From Bradysia coprophila (Eukaryota > Arthropoda > Insecta > Diptera > Sciaridae), in the NCBI RefSeq assembly GCF_014529535.1, contig NW_023503373.1:310001-374000 (forward strand): DNA of 64,000 bases. Direction: 5' to 3'. Every line of letters begins with the position of its first letter. Positions within the stretch are counted from its first letter, which is position 1. The notes beneath the pieces were generated by a model that was not told the DNA's origin, made no database searches, and worked only from the letters and a program-made list of their open reading frames with translations. Of the stretch, positions 13,150-25,098 are shown in pieces. Both the position numbers and the translations under genes were made by a program.

Positions 13150-13850
13150 TGACTCAATAAAAAAAATAAAAAAATAAACAGATTTTGAACTTTCGCAAAA
13201 AAAACACGCATCGAACACCAATCGTAAGACCTAACCGACTCGGCCACAGAAGCTGATAAAATCCTGGTTAATATCGTTGTTATAGAATATTTCACACATG
13301 CAGAATCATTTTAAGACTCTCACAATCAAATTCTAAATACAATAGATTTCGTTCGATGAAAGTAGACAGCGCCATCTGTGCTATTTCTCTGATCTTACGT
13401 AACAAACATGTGCATATCAACAATTGTCTCGTTTGTCCACTCGTCTCTATAGATGCAGTGGAAAGTATTAGTGTGGTAAAATATAATAACAAATAATTCA
13501 CATGGTATTTGTACCCATCATGCAAAATTACATTACAATGATCCTATTACAATCTAATCATGATTACAATTATTCCTTAGATGAGCTGACAGCGACACCA
13601 ATATCATTTATCTACATGCATGCCTTCTTATGTAGCAAACATGTACATGGATACATGCATGAATCAATTGTTCGATTGGCTACTCGTGTCTATGACGGAA
13701 TAAATTTATGCATTCTAACGTGAGTAGGAATACAAGCAACCGTTTCTGTAAGCTGGTTTGGCGCAGTTGGTTAACGCGCCGTCTTATGAATTATTCTTTT
13801 CTTGCATGCGCGAGTTCGAAATTGTTTTTTTTAAATTTTTTTTTTTAATA
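13150..13850. mobile_element. Two-headed tRNA-like repeat, copy 2
   Basis: Same design as the copy at 5385-5990. A minus-strand head (GGCCGAGTCGGTTAGGTC) is next to an A-rich tail on the left. A plus-strand head (TTTGGCGCAGTTGGTTAACG, later GAGTTCGAAATTG) runs into a T-rich tail on the right. The interior holds two diverged direct copies of a roughly 130-bp unit (GACAGCG...CAAACATGT...ACTCGTGTCTAT-like). Confidence 0.5.
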
Positions 13851-13994
13851 AAACATGAATAAATTGAAAAATTTAATTAATTGTCACATATTCGCATGCT
13901 TATTAATTGCCGTTTAGCAATTATTTTCATATTAATTTGATGTAACCCCACTTGAAAGTAATGTTTTCAAATGTAAAAGTTTTAAATTTGATCG

Positions 13995-14160
13995 AGCACC
14001 TAGTTCCGTGGCGTGGTGGTAAAACACTTGCTTCGTGTACATAGGGACCCGGGTTCGATTCTCGTGCTTGTCAACGGTTAGACAACATTGGAATCGACTC
14101 TGGGGAAAATTCTCGATGGTAACATCGATATTCATATGTCAATGATTGAATTGTAGTGAG
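13995..14160 (+). mobile_element. tRNA-derived SINE-like repeat
   Basis: A tRNA-like head with A box TGGCGTGGTGGTAAAACAC and B box GGGTTCGATTC is followed by a non-tRNA body (CAACATTGGAATCGACTCTG). Acceptor-stem pairing is poor, so this looks like a SINE head and not a tRNA gene. Confidence 0.45.
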
Positions 14161-15271
14161 GGCTAGAATTCATGAAACATATCAATATACGATATCACCC
14201 AACTTTCAAGCCTGATTCAGAGTTTAAGTGTCTTACTAGTATATACCTTCTGTACATAACTAGTATATATACCTTCTGTATATAATCCTGTACATATAGT
14301 CAGAGTTCGCCGCTAAATGTACGCACACAAAACTCACATTAGTATTAGTACGTCTATGTCTACACTTTACCTAGCACTTTGATGTTGAATGTCGAGTAGA
14401 TTTCATACTTCCAAGCTTTAAATGTTCAATGACGTTAGTTAGCATATCAAATTCACTCTTAGAGTGGCATCAGCTTGATCGTAGAGAATTTTTTGATTTT
14501 TTTTTAAATTTTTTATTTTTTTTTTATTCTGAAAGAAAACACAATTTGTAAAATTAGAAACTTAAAGTAAGTCTGCAAAGTCAAGATCAAGGAAGATTTC
14601 TCGTTCTCGAGTACTCGAGACCTTAAAGATGTGATTTTAGGTGATCTTGGTTGAAAATCTTGGTTACGAAGTTTATAATCATTTCAAAATTGTTGATTTC
14701 ATTTTCAAAGGGACATTTGTTTCTAGTAAAACATCTCTGCTGTATTGGTTGACTAGAACTGAGGCAGAATGAACTTTATAATTACAAAAGTGAAATTCAA
14801 CAACAAGTTTATTTTCATTGCAAGCAACAATCCATCGTTGTAATTGACAATCTCATTTGAGACAGAAAAGAAAGCTACCAACCATCGTTCTAAATGTTCT
14901 AAATGAACACTTCACTTATTGATGGCATGGGTGTGGTGTGGTTATCGGATGCAAATAATATTAAGACTGTCTTTCAAAGACTTCATTTTTCAAGTTACAA
15001 TTTCTAGCATTTGTTCTTCTATTATTTTTGCTGAATTAAAACGATACAAACATCAGGTATTAGAGTAACGAATTATTATTTAGACTTTCGGTGTCCATTT
15101 CTAATTTGTATTTATAAAAATAGGAAGAAAATATCGAGAATAACGATAAAAGAAGAAGAAGCAAAATCATGTGTACTCTTAGAGTTACTCAGATCACGAT
15201 AAGAAATTTCTCTACCGACTAAAACTTCAAAAAATTCACCTTCAAATTATTTTATCTGCTCACCAATAATT

Positions 15272-15346
15272 GAGAGTGCATCTGGATTGTATTGACTGGA
15301 CTCCACCAAGTTCATTTATCGAAAGTAATGTTCTGAAAAGTCAATA
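15272..15346 (-). CDS. Candidate exon of unknown gene
   Basis: Good acceptor (CTTTTCAG) and donor (GTGAGC) enclose one open frame reading TLLSINELGGVQSIQSRCTL. The exit phase is 2, so it cannot join the 12.7-kb candidate exon directly. It could belong to the Ir93a amino-terminal domain through an unseen exon, or be a chance match. Confidence 0.25.
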
Positions 15347-15618
15347 ATATTCGATATTAGGATTCTCATGCACTTCTATCTATCCCTTCATATTTTACAA
15401 CAAAAACATTAGGCAAAAATATTGAATCTCTTTAAAACTGTTGTACATGCTGGCCTGCTGTAGATCTCAGCGAGATCATGTCACGTACATACAACACTGT
15501 TTTCGGCTGTGAAAGGGCGTTTACCACTATAATAATTGCGTGGAAATTGTTGTTGCTACATATATTGATGTTTGGAAAACCTTACACTTATGTCAACAAC
15601 ATAAGCTAACCATGCTAA

Positions 15619-15784
15619 GGGGCCGTTCATAAATTACGTAACGCTAGAGGGGGGAGGGGGGGGGTATGAGGCAAGCGTTACGGTTCTAACAAAATTGGGT
15701 CAAACTTGACCCTTTTAGCGTTACAGACCCGGGGGGGGTCTGAAAAATGTTGATTTTTGCGTTACGTAATTTATGAACGGCCCC
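15619..15784. repeat. MITE with TAA target duplication
   Basis: Perfect inverted ends of about 26 bp begin GGGGCCGTTCATAAATTACG, with TAA directly outside both. The interior is rich in G runs and contains a second short inverted pair (TTGGGTCAAACTTGACCC). A 3-bp TAA duplication fits PIF/Harbinger-type elements. Confidence 0.8.
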
Positions 15785-16034
15785 TAACACAAATTTCTAA
15801 ATATCGAGTGATTTCGCCAAAATTTTCTTAATACTTCTTTTGAACAATTAGTTTACTTCGCGTTTTTTTTTTAAATTTGAGATTTGAGGAACGGATAAAC
15901 CAAATGAATAATGGATAATACTTAATTGGATAATAAACTATAACTCAGATGAATTACAACAGAAATTTCACTCAACAAAATTCTTTCAGCCAAATACAGA
16001 TTCAAATCTTCAATCTTTATTTAATTCCTCTTAC

Positions 16035-16136
16035 CGATTTAGAATACAATCCAATCCAATGGCTAGCTATAAAGCTAGCCATCAGAGTTTCCTGTCGAAC
16101 CAAACACGTTCGACGTATTTCACTGTTGATAACACT
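16035..16136 (-). CDS. Candidate exon of unknown gene
   Basis: A 102-bp segment between GATTTTTCAG and TCG|GTAAGA. Its open frame reads SVINSEIRRTCLVRQETLMA and then SFIASHWIGLYSKS, with phase 0 at both ends. It is in the right place and orientation for a far-upstream Ir93a exon, but no family match was made. Confidence 0.25.
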
Positions 16137-17014
16137 CTGAAAAATCAATGATTTCCAACATCCTCGTTCAAACAATTGTTCCCTTCTTTGTTGAAAATTA
16201 AATAATGTTCGCATCTGCGCAGTCATTATAAACAGAAAACAACATATAGTCTTCTCTAAAAGGATGCGAAATAATTTTCTTGAACCGGTGAATTCGGTTT
16301 CGTATTTACCAACAAAGCAAGGGTATATTTATATTAGGGGTTGCGCATCAAAGAAGGTTATGTATAACGGATTTTTTACCAAGCATTTTTGCATTTATTA
16401 TAATGTAACACCAAAACGTCCGTTGTGATTACTTCATTCCCTACATTCATTCAATAAATTTTGGTTCCTCATCCCAAAATCAGTAATGAGTTGTGACCAT
16501 GTTTCTTAGATTGGAGACTAATACATTCTTCAACAGTCGCTAATTCCAAGATATTTTATCCTTAGGCATCATCTATTCCTATATGCAATTAACATTGGCA
16601 TTGGGTATAAAATTGGTCCTTACCTCCGAATGTGATGGTGGTCACAGAACAGTACAGAACTGTTTATCGTCAGTTGCTTCCATCACATTCGTACACTATA
16701 AAATAGGATTTAAGGAGATTGTCTAGATTGGAAAATTGATTTGTTCAATTAAAAATACAAAATATGCCAAGACTGTGAGGTCGTATAAATGGATCAACTA
16801 CAGCAGTTTCCCTAAAATTTGTTGAAATTTGCTGAAACGTCTTGGTGAATTCTAACAAAACCATTTAAAAATCTTTTTTGTGAGGATTGCTGTAAATATA
16901 TCACATCCCGGTCGCCCGGTAACGTAGGACTTTGTGGATCGAAGTATTTAACCTGTTACAGACTGCCAGCATATGACCAGTATTATTGAGGGATTCTTTT
17001 GAAAATAAATCTAT

Positions 17015-17775
17015 CAAAATCGCACCCATTTCGTTTTGCAGGCCTCAGGTAGTCTCGAGCTACACCAGGTTGCTGGTGGAAGAACTCCGAGGGTGGAAAA
17101 AGAGTGTATTAAGTCTCATTTTTTGGCCGCTAAATGTGAGCGATACAGGTGAGAGTGGGCTCGTTGGAAAGCTGAGGTCAAGTATACTTTCAGGTTATGC
17201 CAGAACATCCATTGTGTACAACAAAAATTTTAGCTGCTAACCTAACATACTAGTTGTAACGTACATTATCTAAGGTTTCCATTGATACCTCAGTGCTGGT
17301 GACTGCTGGTGAATTTAACGAGTAGCGAGTGTACTAATATAAAACTCTGTTATGTGGGCAATCACCAGAACTGCATATGAGGTATCAATGGAAAGCTGAA
17401 ATAATGTACGTTCCAACTAACATGTTAGGTTCACATTAACCGTCATCAGTACCAGGCCAGACCACTGTAAAATTCACACGGATTTTGAAATTTTTTGGTG
17501 TACATTTTTTACAACATATAATCAATGAATGTTCTCAAACTATGCATGACCTGAAAGCATTTGACCTCAGATTTCCAACGAGCCCACTACCACCTGCATC
17601 GCTCATAGTTAGCGGCCATCAAATGAGTCTAAAGGCAACATTTTTCCAACTTCGGGATCTTCCACCAGCAACCAGGTGTAGCTCGAGACTATCTGAGACC
17701 AGTTTTGAGGTCTCCTGGCAAATACCATTCAAACCATGTGTATATCCATCCCTGACGAAATGGGTCAGATTTTGA
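17015..17775. repeat. Large nested foldback element
   Basis: The outer arms (GTAGTCTCGAGCTACACCAG on the left) run about 190 bp and recur inverted at about 17545-17775. Inside is a second inverted pair (AACGTACATTAT...GATACCTCA against its complement, 17270-17415). The arms are diverged and indel-rich, so the element is old. Confidence 0.7.
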
Positions 17776-18454
17776 TAAGTGGATTTTGCTATATGAAAGA
17801 CCATATTACCCAGAGCTTGTCATTATTTTTTGTCGTTATTGATAACAGATGAATCCAGAGTCAGAAGACAAAAAAAAACAAAAATTCAATTCACAATTTT
17901 GATTATTTGTTTTTCGTATAAGCATGGTAATAGTTGATTGATTGGATTACATTTATAGTGTGTTTTGCCAACATGTTCATATTACATGCACATATAGAAG
18001 TCAATAATAAGAGAATACATAAATACAAAATATATTGGTGGTTGGTATATCGTTTCCTAAATATAAAAAATAGTCTAAAAAAATGCCATAATTACAAGGC
18101 TTGTAACACAAGCCCATAATTATGTTTATAAAAAGAATGTCTGGGTAATATATCAATGCCTAAATCGTAAATGGTTTTTGTGACTAAAAAAAATTTCTTT
18201 TAAAAAATAAACTCAGAATCTCTTTCTCTCAACGGTCTCGTCTACCATTAACATCACTTAAGTAAATATATGATTGTTTTGATTAATTTCGTTGTCTGAC
18301 TAACTTACGTAAAAAGATCATTCAGTTACCTTCATCGGTTCGATATTATCAGATTCGTGTATACGTACAATTTTGAGTCGTTCACGACACAGATATAAGA
18401 GCACTAAGCAAATTACACCGAAACTTTAAAAGATTCCAACAAATTCCGTCGCTG

Positions 18455-20012
18455 TTATTTCGCCATTTGTGGATTACGAGCAATCGGATTTCGCAGTATC
18501 AATGCACTTTCCTCGGATATAATTGGCAAGCAATTCAACCAGTGATAGTTGATCAAATGACTGATACTGTCGAAGATTCGATCTTTTGTTCGAACGATTC
18601 CTTCGGGATCGATGAGTAGTAAGTGTTTTGGTGTGGATGCTTGCAGACCGGTTAAAACGTATTGACCGGGTTTGCCTTGGGATTCGCGCACCAAGAAGTC
18701 ACCGTCATTTTTCAATAAGCTTTCGGCAGCTGGTCGGCTGATGGCGCAATGGAACCATGTTTCCGTCATTAACTGTGACCGTTGAACTTCGGCTGTTAAT
18801 GAAAATGGTTCTGAAATTGTCAACTTGTTAGGAGAATATTCAATCAGATTTGTTGGGCATTTACGTACGCATATCAAACACATCTCGAGCTTGTGCACTG
18901 TTACTGTTCGGATCTTTTTCATTTACATAGTCGTGATCCGGTGGTGGACTGTTCAAGTCGATGAGATTGCTACTGAGCCGTTCGCGAGGCTTCTAAATTG
19001 TTTCAACTTATTGTATTAACTAAGTGAATCGATGAACGGCATTGATTACCTTAACTACATTGCGTTGCGATCGTTTCTCCAGTTCGTCTTCATGTAACAT
19101 GTCCGGTGGCAATTTACCGGGCAAATCATTGTAGTACTCCTTATCAGTATTCAGATTCACTTTGTCTCTGTAATGTAAAGAAAGCAAAACGTAAGATTTC
19201 GGGCATTCTTTTGTAGAAGCATACCACTTACTGTGCCTTATTGAAATATTCATTAAATCTCAGTTCAAATGCTTGTCCTATTGTTGCAATTAAGTCTTGT
19301 GCTTGGCCCCCACCACATTCTAAAACGTAGCAGGCTCTCCACTCTTTTTCATTTTTAGCTACATAAGCTACAAAATCCAAGGTTTCCTGTAATGGTAATC
19401 GAAACGGTAAGAAGTCGCGATGACTTCACATTAATTCATCGAAGAACATACACTATCACCACCGGATGCAAATGATATCCTGGGCATATCGTGTTTAGCT
19501 ATTTCCTCGTTGGTTTCCAATGTAACTAACGACAAGAATTTACTGGACACTGTCAGAGTTGCATTCGAGCCGGCATTATACATTTCGGGCATTTCGCAAA
19601 TGCATTGCATAACTTGCTTATCGACACGTCGTTTCTTAGACGTTTTCAAACCAGCCGCCTCACAAACACGAGTGATGCATTCCCTGTAACAATTTTACGA
19701 CAATTTATCCATCGAAATTATCTAAGTTGTGCTAGCTATTGATATTTACTTTGCCACTCGCGACCTCAGCGAAAAGTCTAATGATTTCATGGAGGTTCGT
19801 ATCTCGAGACATCCTATGTACTGCAATCATTTGTCATATCAGACTAGAAACGTTTGTGTAAATAGAAGAAATTAGTTTCTTACCCTAACGTTAAAGGTGA
19901 CTCCTTCGTTTAGAATTGTTTGATCTGTGTGCAGCCAACCTCGCGATGGTTTACTACAGAAACTTTTGTCTGATCCTCCACTTCCAGCTGCTCCCTCAGC
20001 ATAACGAGGCAT
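18455..20012 (-). CDS. SHC-adaptor protein (Shc)
   Basis: Cytoplasmic adaptor that binds phosphotyrosine on activated receptor tyrosine kinases and recruits Grb2/Sos to Ras-MAPK signalling. Seven coding exons with matching phases: 20012-19884, 19820-19750, 19683-19452, 19386-19232, 19167-19050, 18992-18869, 18810-18455. They give 394 residues, close to the fly protein. The PTB domain spans about residues 15-190. A linker follows with YYND (Tyr207/208) and YVN (Tyr257), the positions of the conserved Grb2-binding sites. FDMQPF (274-279) comes next. The SH2 domain runs from WFHCAISR (295) with FLVRES, whose Arg318 is the phosphotyrosine-binding arginine. The start ATG is just inside an acceptor (TTATTTTCAG), so at least one 5' non-coding exon lies upstream. 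UFSP2 is divergent, about 2.6 kb away. Confidence 0.92.
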
Positions 20013-20318
20013 TGTGCTCTGAAAATAAATAGGAAAACTCTTTTATTGAGATGCTTGATTCCACTCCAAAGATATCAAGTATATCATCCATAAATTCCCT
20101 AATTTTTTTGTCAATCTGATTCTCTAAAATAACTATAGATCGAAGTGCCTCCGTTTTTTTTATGGTTTTTTTAGTTGTTTTTATGTTTCTGAGCTAGGTC
20201 GATTACATTCGGAAAAGAAACATGAACTCAGGAATTTAAAAGAATTTTCGTGAATTTAATTTCATATAAAATAGGCCCTGCTGCCATTGGTATAATTATC
20301 TAGTTTGTCATTACTATG

Positions 20319-20533
20319 AGAGATTCATAGAAAATATTTAGCTTCATTACTTCTACCGAATATTTTCCTATATTAGCCATAAGTCTCGATTAAGTACCTT
20401 TTAAATCTTTGACTCTTGTCGATAACAAATGCCTTTGAAGAGCCAAAGATTTAAAAGGTACTTAATCGGGACTTATGGCTATAGGAAAATGTTCGGTAGA
20501 AGTTTTGAAGCTAAATATTTTCTATGAATCTCT
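20319..20533. repeat. Foldback element upstream of Shc
   Basis: Arms of about 85 bp start GAGATTCATAGAAAATATTT and return as the complement at 20533. They include TTAAGTACCTTTTAAATCTT with only a few mismatches. The short centre contains GTCGATAACAAATG. Confidence 0.8.
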
Positions 20534-22030
20534 CCGATGGATTGGTTGCCTACATTATGTTTAAATCTATTACTGGTGAAAAAGAAGACCAAACATCAGA
20601 ACACATCATGCAATGCCCTGGACTGAAGAGAGAAATCGAAGACCTAAAAAAATCTGCCCGGACGAAGACGAAATATTTTCGAAACTATATTGGCACGTTC
20701 GAGGAAAATAAATTGAATTTATGATATTTTCGAAAAAATAAATGAGCATTAGATACAAAAAAAACTACAGTTAGAGACAGTGAAATTTCAGCATGAATTT
20801 GCTTCAGCTGTTTTTCAGCTGATCCACACAAACACTCAAAAGCTGAAATTTCACTGCGTCTGACTAATCAGAGCCCGTCGTTTTTGTTAATCGATCGCGA
20901 TAACAGATGACTAGCCGCTTTAATAGAATAAAACTATAGTTGTCGAGTCAACAGTGTATGTAAATACGCCGATTTGTTTTTGTAGAGTAGTTTCGAATCA
21001 ATACATTTACGGACGACTGTTATCGGATAATGTTGTCGCACACATCAGCAAAATACATGGTAAAGCAAATGAAGTGAAAGATTTTATTCTAATCTTTCGA
21101 AAATACTTTGACAAAAGCACAGATTCAATAATCACCCTGATGCCTGCAGTCAATGAACGGCTAAATTGACAAAATAAATGAACTGTACGGTAACATTAGA
21201 TTATTGGACATTTACATTAGCCTAAATTTTATGCAACAATTCACAAAATTTGCAATGATTCACGGATTGATGTTATACAACGTACAATACTTTAATATAC
21301 ACATGATAACCGAATGTCGTATTTAGCGTGATTTTAATTCAATTCATTAAAATTCCCGTTCACATAGCAGTATATCGCATTTCGGAGTGTTTCATCGTGC
21401 TCAAACAACTCTCATGAGGCGCTACTAATTAATTAACAATTCTCTTTGTAAAACTTCCTGTGAAATGAAAATGACTCATCATCCATATCAAATATTGTTA
21501 AACCGAATTTAAAAAAAAAAATACAAAAACACAAATGGAAAAGTATATGCAAAGTAAGGCTCGACCGGATTAACCTTTTTTACCTTTTATAAATTGCAAA
21601 TTGTACGAATTCTGCGGCTGCTGCTTATAAAGTCACTGTATTAAGTAATTTGTTTTTGTTCGATGATTTTTGTTAGAATCACAATCTTCATAACCGTATT
21701 CAATTCACCCTGTAATCAGTATAGTTTCAAAATATGATTGATTGATTTTATATCACTCGAATGATCGATTTATGGCGTTTTATTAAATTTTTATTGTTTT
21801 ACTTTCGTGAAAGGAGAATAACAAAACAATGAAAAATAAACAATTTTGTACGAGAACAACTATATTGCATGATCTATGACATTAGAAACTTTAATGGCCC
21901 GATGGTAACATAGAGAGTTGTTTGACAGTCGGAATTAGAGAAATGACAAATTTTCCAAATAGTGTTCTCGGTCCGAGTACTTTGAATATGTTAGAAGTGA
22001 ACAAAGATTTATTGATGACCTTTACCAACG

Positions 22031-22175
22031 GACTTCAAGCAAAGGTGCTTCGAGTGACAGCTGCCAAATAGAGTACCTTGTATGAAAAATGTTTCCAGAT
22101 TTTTTTACAGAAGTAAAATTTGTTTGATACACTGACTCTATTTGGAGTACCACTCATACTTGAAGTGCGTTGCCT
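22031..22175. repeat. MITE-like repeat, CAACGCACTTCAAG family, copy B
   Basis: Left part GTGACAGCTGCCAAATAGAG and right part CTCTATTTGGAGTACCACTC then CTTGAAGTGCGTTG form diverged inverted ends. Related copies: about 393-1541 (expanded) and 39232-39412. Confidence 0.55.
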
Positions 22176-22625
22176 TTACTGTTACGGTTTGTACCTGGTG
22201 AACCCTTCTCTATATTAAAAAAGAATTCCTCCAATAAAATTAAGAAAAAAAAGTTATAAATAAAGACATTTGACCGGACGTTGGGTACGTTGCCACAGCT
22301 GACTGACGCGATTTTTTCTTAGCTATTTCGATTATAGCGGTCGGCGAAGAAAATCAGTTATAAAACACGAGCGTACCAAGTGGTACCGGAAAGGGGAAGT
22401 TGCTGAACAGATGTGACTTTCCTTCCCCAGATGATTTATTTAGTTAAAAAAATGATTTTTCAAAAATAGCGCGTTTTTTGTGGATCTACTCAATCGACAA
22501 AAATAATGTACCTTATGCACTCATTAACGTCAAAGTGACGTTTTACACCTCTTCTTTCAAAAGTTCAGGTTTTCTCGAGTCCACGTAGTTTGATTTATCA
22601 AAATATTGAAAAAACAGTTCCGAAA

Positions 22626-24718
22626 ATGACTCCAAAATTGAAAATTTCTTCATTCGTTATCAAGGTACACAGTTCGACTGAATTGCATATTGATTCGCCC
22701 GCATGAAATGTATTAATTTTTCCAGCGTCTAGCCAAAATCAAAAATCAGTGCAGTGGTTGTTTATTCGGTGTAATGTACGATGGTCGAATCCTGATTATG
22801 GGTTTTAACATTGAGAACTCGGTTGGATCGCCGAACTACAAACAGATCCAAAATAATTTCCCAGCTGAATTAGATTTATGCGGATTGATCAAATTCGGTG
22901 AATGTACTGATGCCCAGGCACATCTCAATGAAATCATACAGGTTGGTCGTCTACATGCCTGTAGAGGAGGGCTTTACTGAAATAAATTATTCGTTTTTTA
23001 GGATGTCGATGTAACGGACAATCCAGTATTGTTACACTGCGAGATAGGAACCAGTAATGTGCGTGCTTCACTGTTTATACATGGACACCTGGAGGATATT
23101 CAATTTGATATTATGGAAGAGGAGACACTGTGGAATGAGTTTATTTATGCAAGGGTTCAATGCAATCTGGAAGTGGTCTGTCCTGAAGATGAAAAGTCAG
23201 TGAAAACTTCCATGCAAAATCTCAGGAAGTATGTAAGTAGAAGCAGATTGAGCCTGAACTCATCCGAATCACTTGAGTAACGCGATCAAATGACAATGCT
23301 TTGTAGGTTGCATCGGGCAAAACTGGTTTCAAAATAGTAAATTCACCGATATATTTGATTGGTCGGGCGTCCGGCACCTGTATAACTGGAACTAAATCAA
23401 ATGCAAAGATTTCCGATCTTCTTGAAGCTGCGAATAGTGGCAGCACCGACGATATTCAATCGAAAAAGAAAGTGGCGCGAACTGATTTCGAAGTGCTGAG
23501 GGTAGCTCTGTTTATGAAACTGTCTGGCGACCAAGAATTTGATAAAATTAGTAACAACGCCGCCAAGTGTGTGTTTAAGCCAGGTTCGACAGAAATTTGT
23601 TCAGCGCAGTGTGTTTAGCGGTGGTTTGATGAGAACCATTTCGGTTATTTTCAGATGTTGTCAAAATACGGATCCCTCTACAGATTGATAGCTTGGCTGT
23701 GCTGCACAAAAATACCAAAGCGTTAGGACTGTACGACATTTTGATTGAAAGTGTTTGCCGATCGATTCGTTTAATTGAGAAAAGTGTTGCGAATCAAAAG
23801 TTTTTGTCCAATATCAACGATCTTGGCGTACCGAAGACGTTCAACTTTAAGCCCAACGAGCTGGGACACTTTTTTAGTTGCGTTTATCTAACCAATAGCG
23901 TCGATGAAGATGAGTACTTAGTCAAACGACGTAAGAAACTGCATCAGCAATTTGCCCTGCCATTAACTCGACCACAATTTAAACGAACCAACCGGTACTT
24001 ATTTGATGGTGAACAACCGACAATGAAACATCTTGTCAATCCACACATTGGGCTCAAGAGCCAAGGTATTTTTCAATTCTTTGAAGTTATGAATTGAATT
24101 CCCATTAATTAATTTACAGTCACGGGTGGTACGCAGTATCTGGTGACTGGAAAATACACATATTATCACTACATGCAAGATGGATTTGATGACAACGGTT
24201 GGGGCTGTGCATATCGATCACTTCAAACTCTGTCTTCGTGGTATCAATGGCAGGGATACGTTGAACGAGACGTGCCATCACACAAGGAAATTCAAAAGTA
24301 CTTATTCGATATTGGTGATAAGCAGAGTAGTTTCGTCGGTTCGAAGCAATGGATTGGGTCCACGGAAGTGTCAATGGTATTGGATGGATTGTTTCACATA
24401 GTTTGCCGAATTTTACGCGTTGAATCGGGCGCTGATTTATCGCAACATGGTCCGACACTAGCCAGACATTTTGAAACGCAAGGAACGCCGATCATGATTG
24501 GCGGCGGTGTGCTTGCACACACAATACTTGGAATTGATTTCAATAGTGCGACAAATGAGCTTAAATTTCTGATCCTGGATCCACATTATACGGGCGCCGA
24601 TGACTTATCGATTGTGCAAGCGAAAAAATGGTGCGGATGGAAAGGAATCGATTTTTGGGACAAGAAATCATATTACAATTTGTGTATGCCACAACTTCCG
24701 ATGAACACTTGTTGTTGA
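22626..24718 (+). CDS. UFM1-specific protease 2 (UFSP2)
   Basis: Cysteine protease that matures UFM1 and removes it from substrates, acting mostly at the ER membrane. Six exons with matching phases: 22626-22664, 22726-22941, 23002-23232, 23307-23583, 23655-24065, 24120-24718, giving 590 residues, close to the usual length. The C-terminal C78 peptidase domain begins near residue 390. It shows [20 protein letters not shown] with catalytic Cys421, and LDPHYTG with the Asp545/His547 pair. The N-terminal half is the less conserved UFSP2 extension that in mammals helps target the protein. All catalytic residues are present, so the protease should be active. The start ATG gives the only open first exon; [13 protein letters not shown] is not a signal peptide. 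Confidence 0.93.
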
Positions 24719-24905
24719 TAAAGTCCAGTGCTATTAGGTGTGAGGTCAGCGGTACGACAAAACGGAAAAGATTGTGAAGGAAAAAAGTGTATTGCGAGCT
24801 GTAAGAATATGGAAAATGTAATTTAAATTATGGAAATTTGGATTTTGTAATTGACGCCGCGTGTTTTGTATTTGCGAGTTCTTGCTTTTATCGTCATTTT
24901 TTGTA

Positions 24906-24911
24906 AATAAA
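24906..24911 (+). terminator. Polyadenylation signal of UFSP2
   Basis: AATAAA about 190 bp after the stop codon, in an AT-rich 3' UTR. Confidence 0.6.
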
Positions 24912-25098
24912 ATTTTAATTTTCGAAATTTTGTTTTGATATTTCAATTGACAACCAATTGTGGTCATACATATAATGCTACGTTAAAGTCGACGTCTTTC
25001 ACCAAGAGGGGCGGATACACAACTTTTTGTAATTTTCAAAATTTCAAAGTTTTCCACAACAAAAATAGAAGAAATGAAAAAGAAGTGACGTTTTCTTA

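Larger units (their letters stand above)
9904..18454. other. Long stretch without a firm gene
   Basis: Apart from the three candidate minus-strand exons, no gene can be supported. The stretch holds the second two-headed tRNA-like element (13150-13850), a SINE-like tRNA head near 13995, a TAA-flanked MITE (15619-15784), a large nested foldback (17015-17775) and a decayed coding-like segment (11817-12083). The open frame at 10882-11196 is relatively GC-rich for its surroundings but unrecognised. Confidence 0.5.
20019..22625. other. Intergenic region between Shc and UFSP2
   Basis: It must contain the untranslated first exon and promoter of Shc on the minus strand, but I cannot place them. It also holds a foldback (20319-20533) and a MITE copy near 22031-22175. 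A weak non-LTR-like peptide remnant (HIMQCPGLKREIEDL, about 20600-20650) is too short to call. Confidence 0.5.

Noticed and set aside
13748-13820. Functional tRNA gene on the plus strand
   Set aside because: Good A box, but the anticodon arm is too long and AT-rich and the T arm is broken; it also recurs as part of a repeat.
20524-20724. Non-LTR retrotransposon C-terminus
   Set aside because: HIMQCPGL is suggestive of the RNase H or C-terminal region, but the match is too short and no other motif is nearby.
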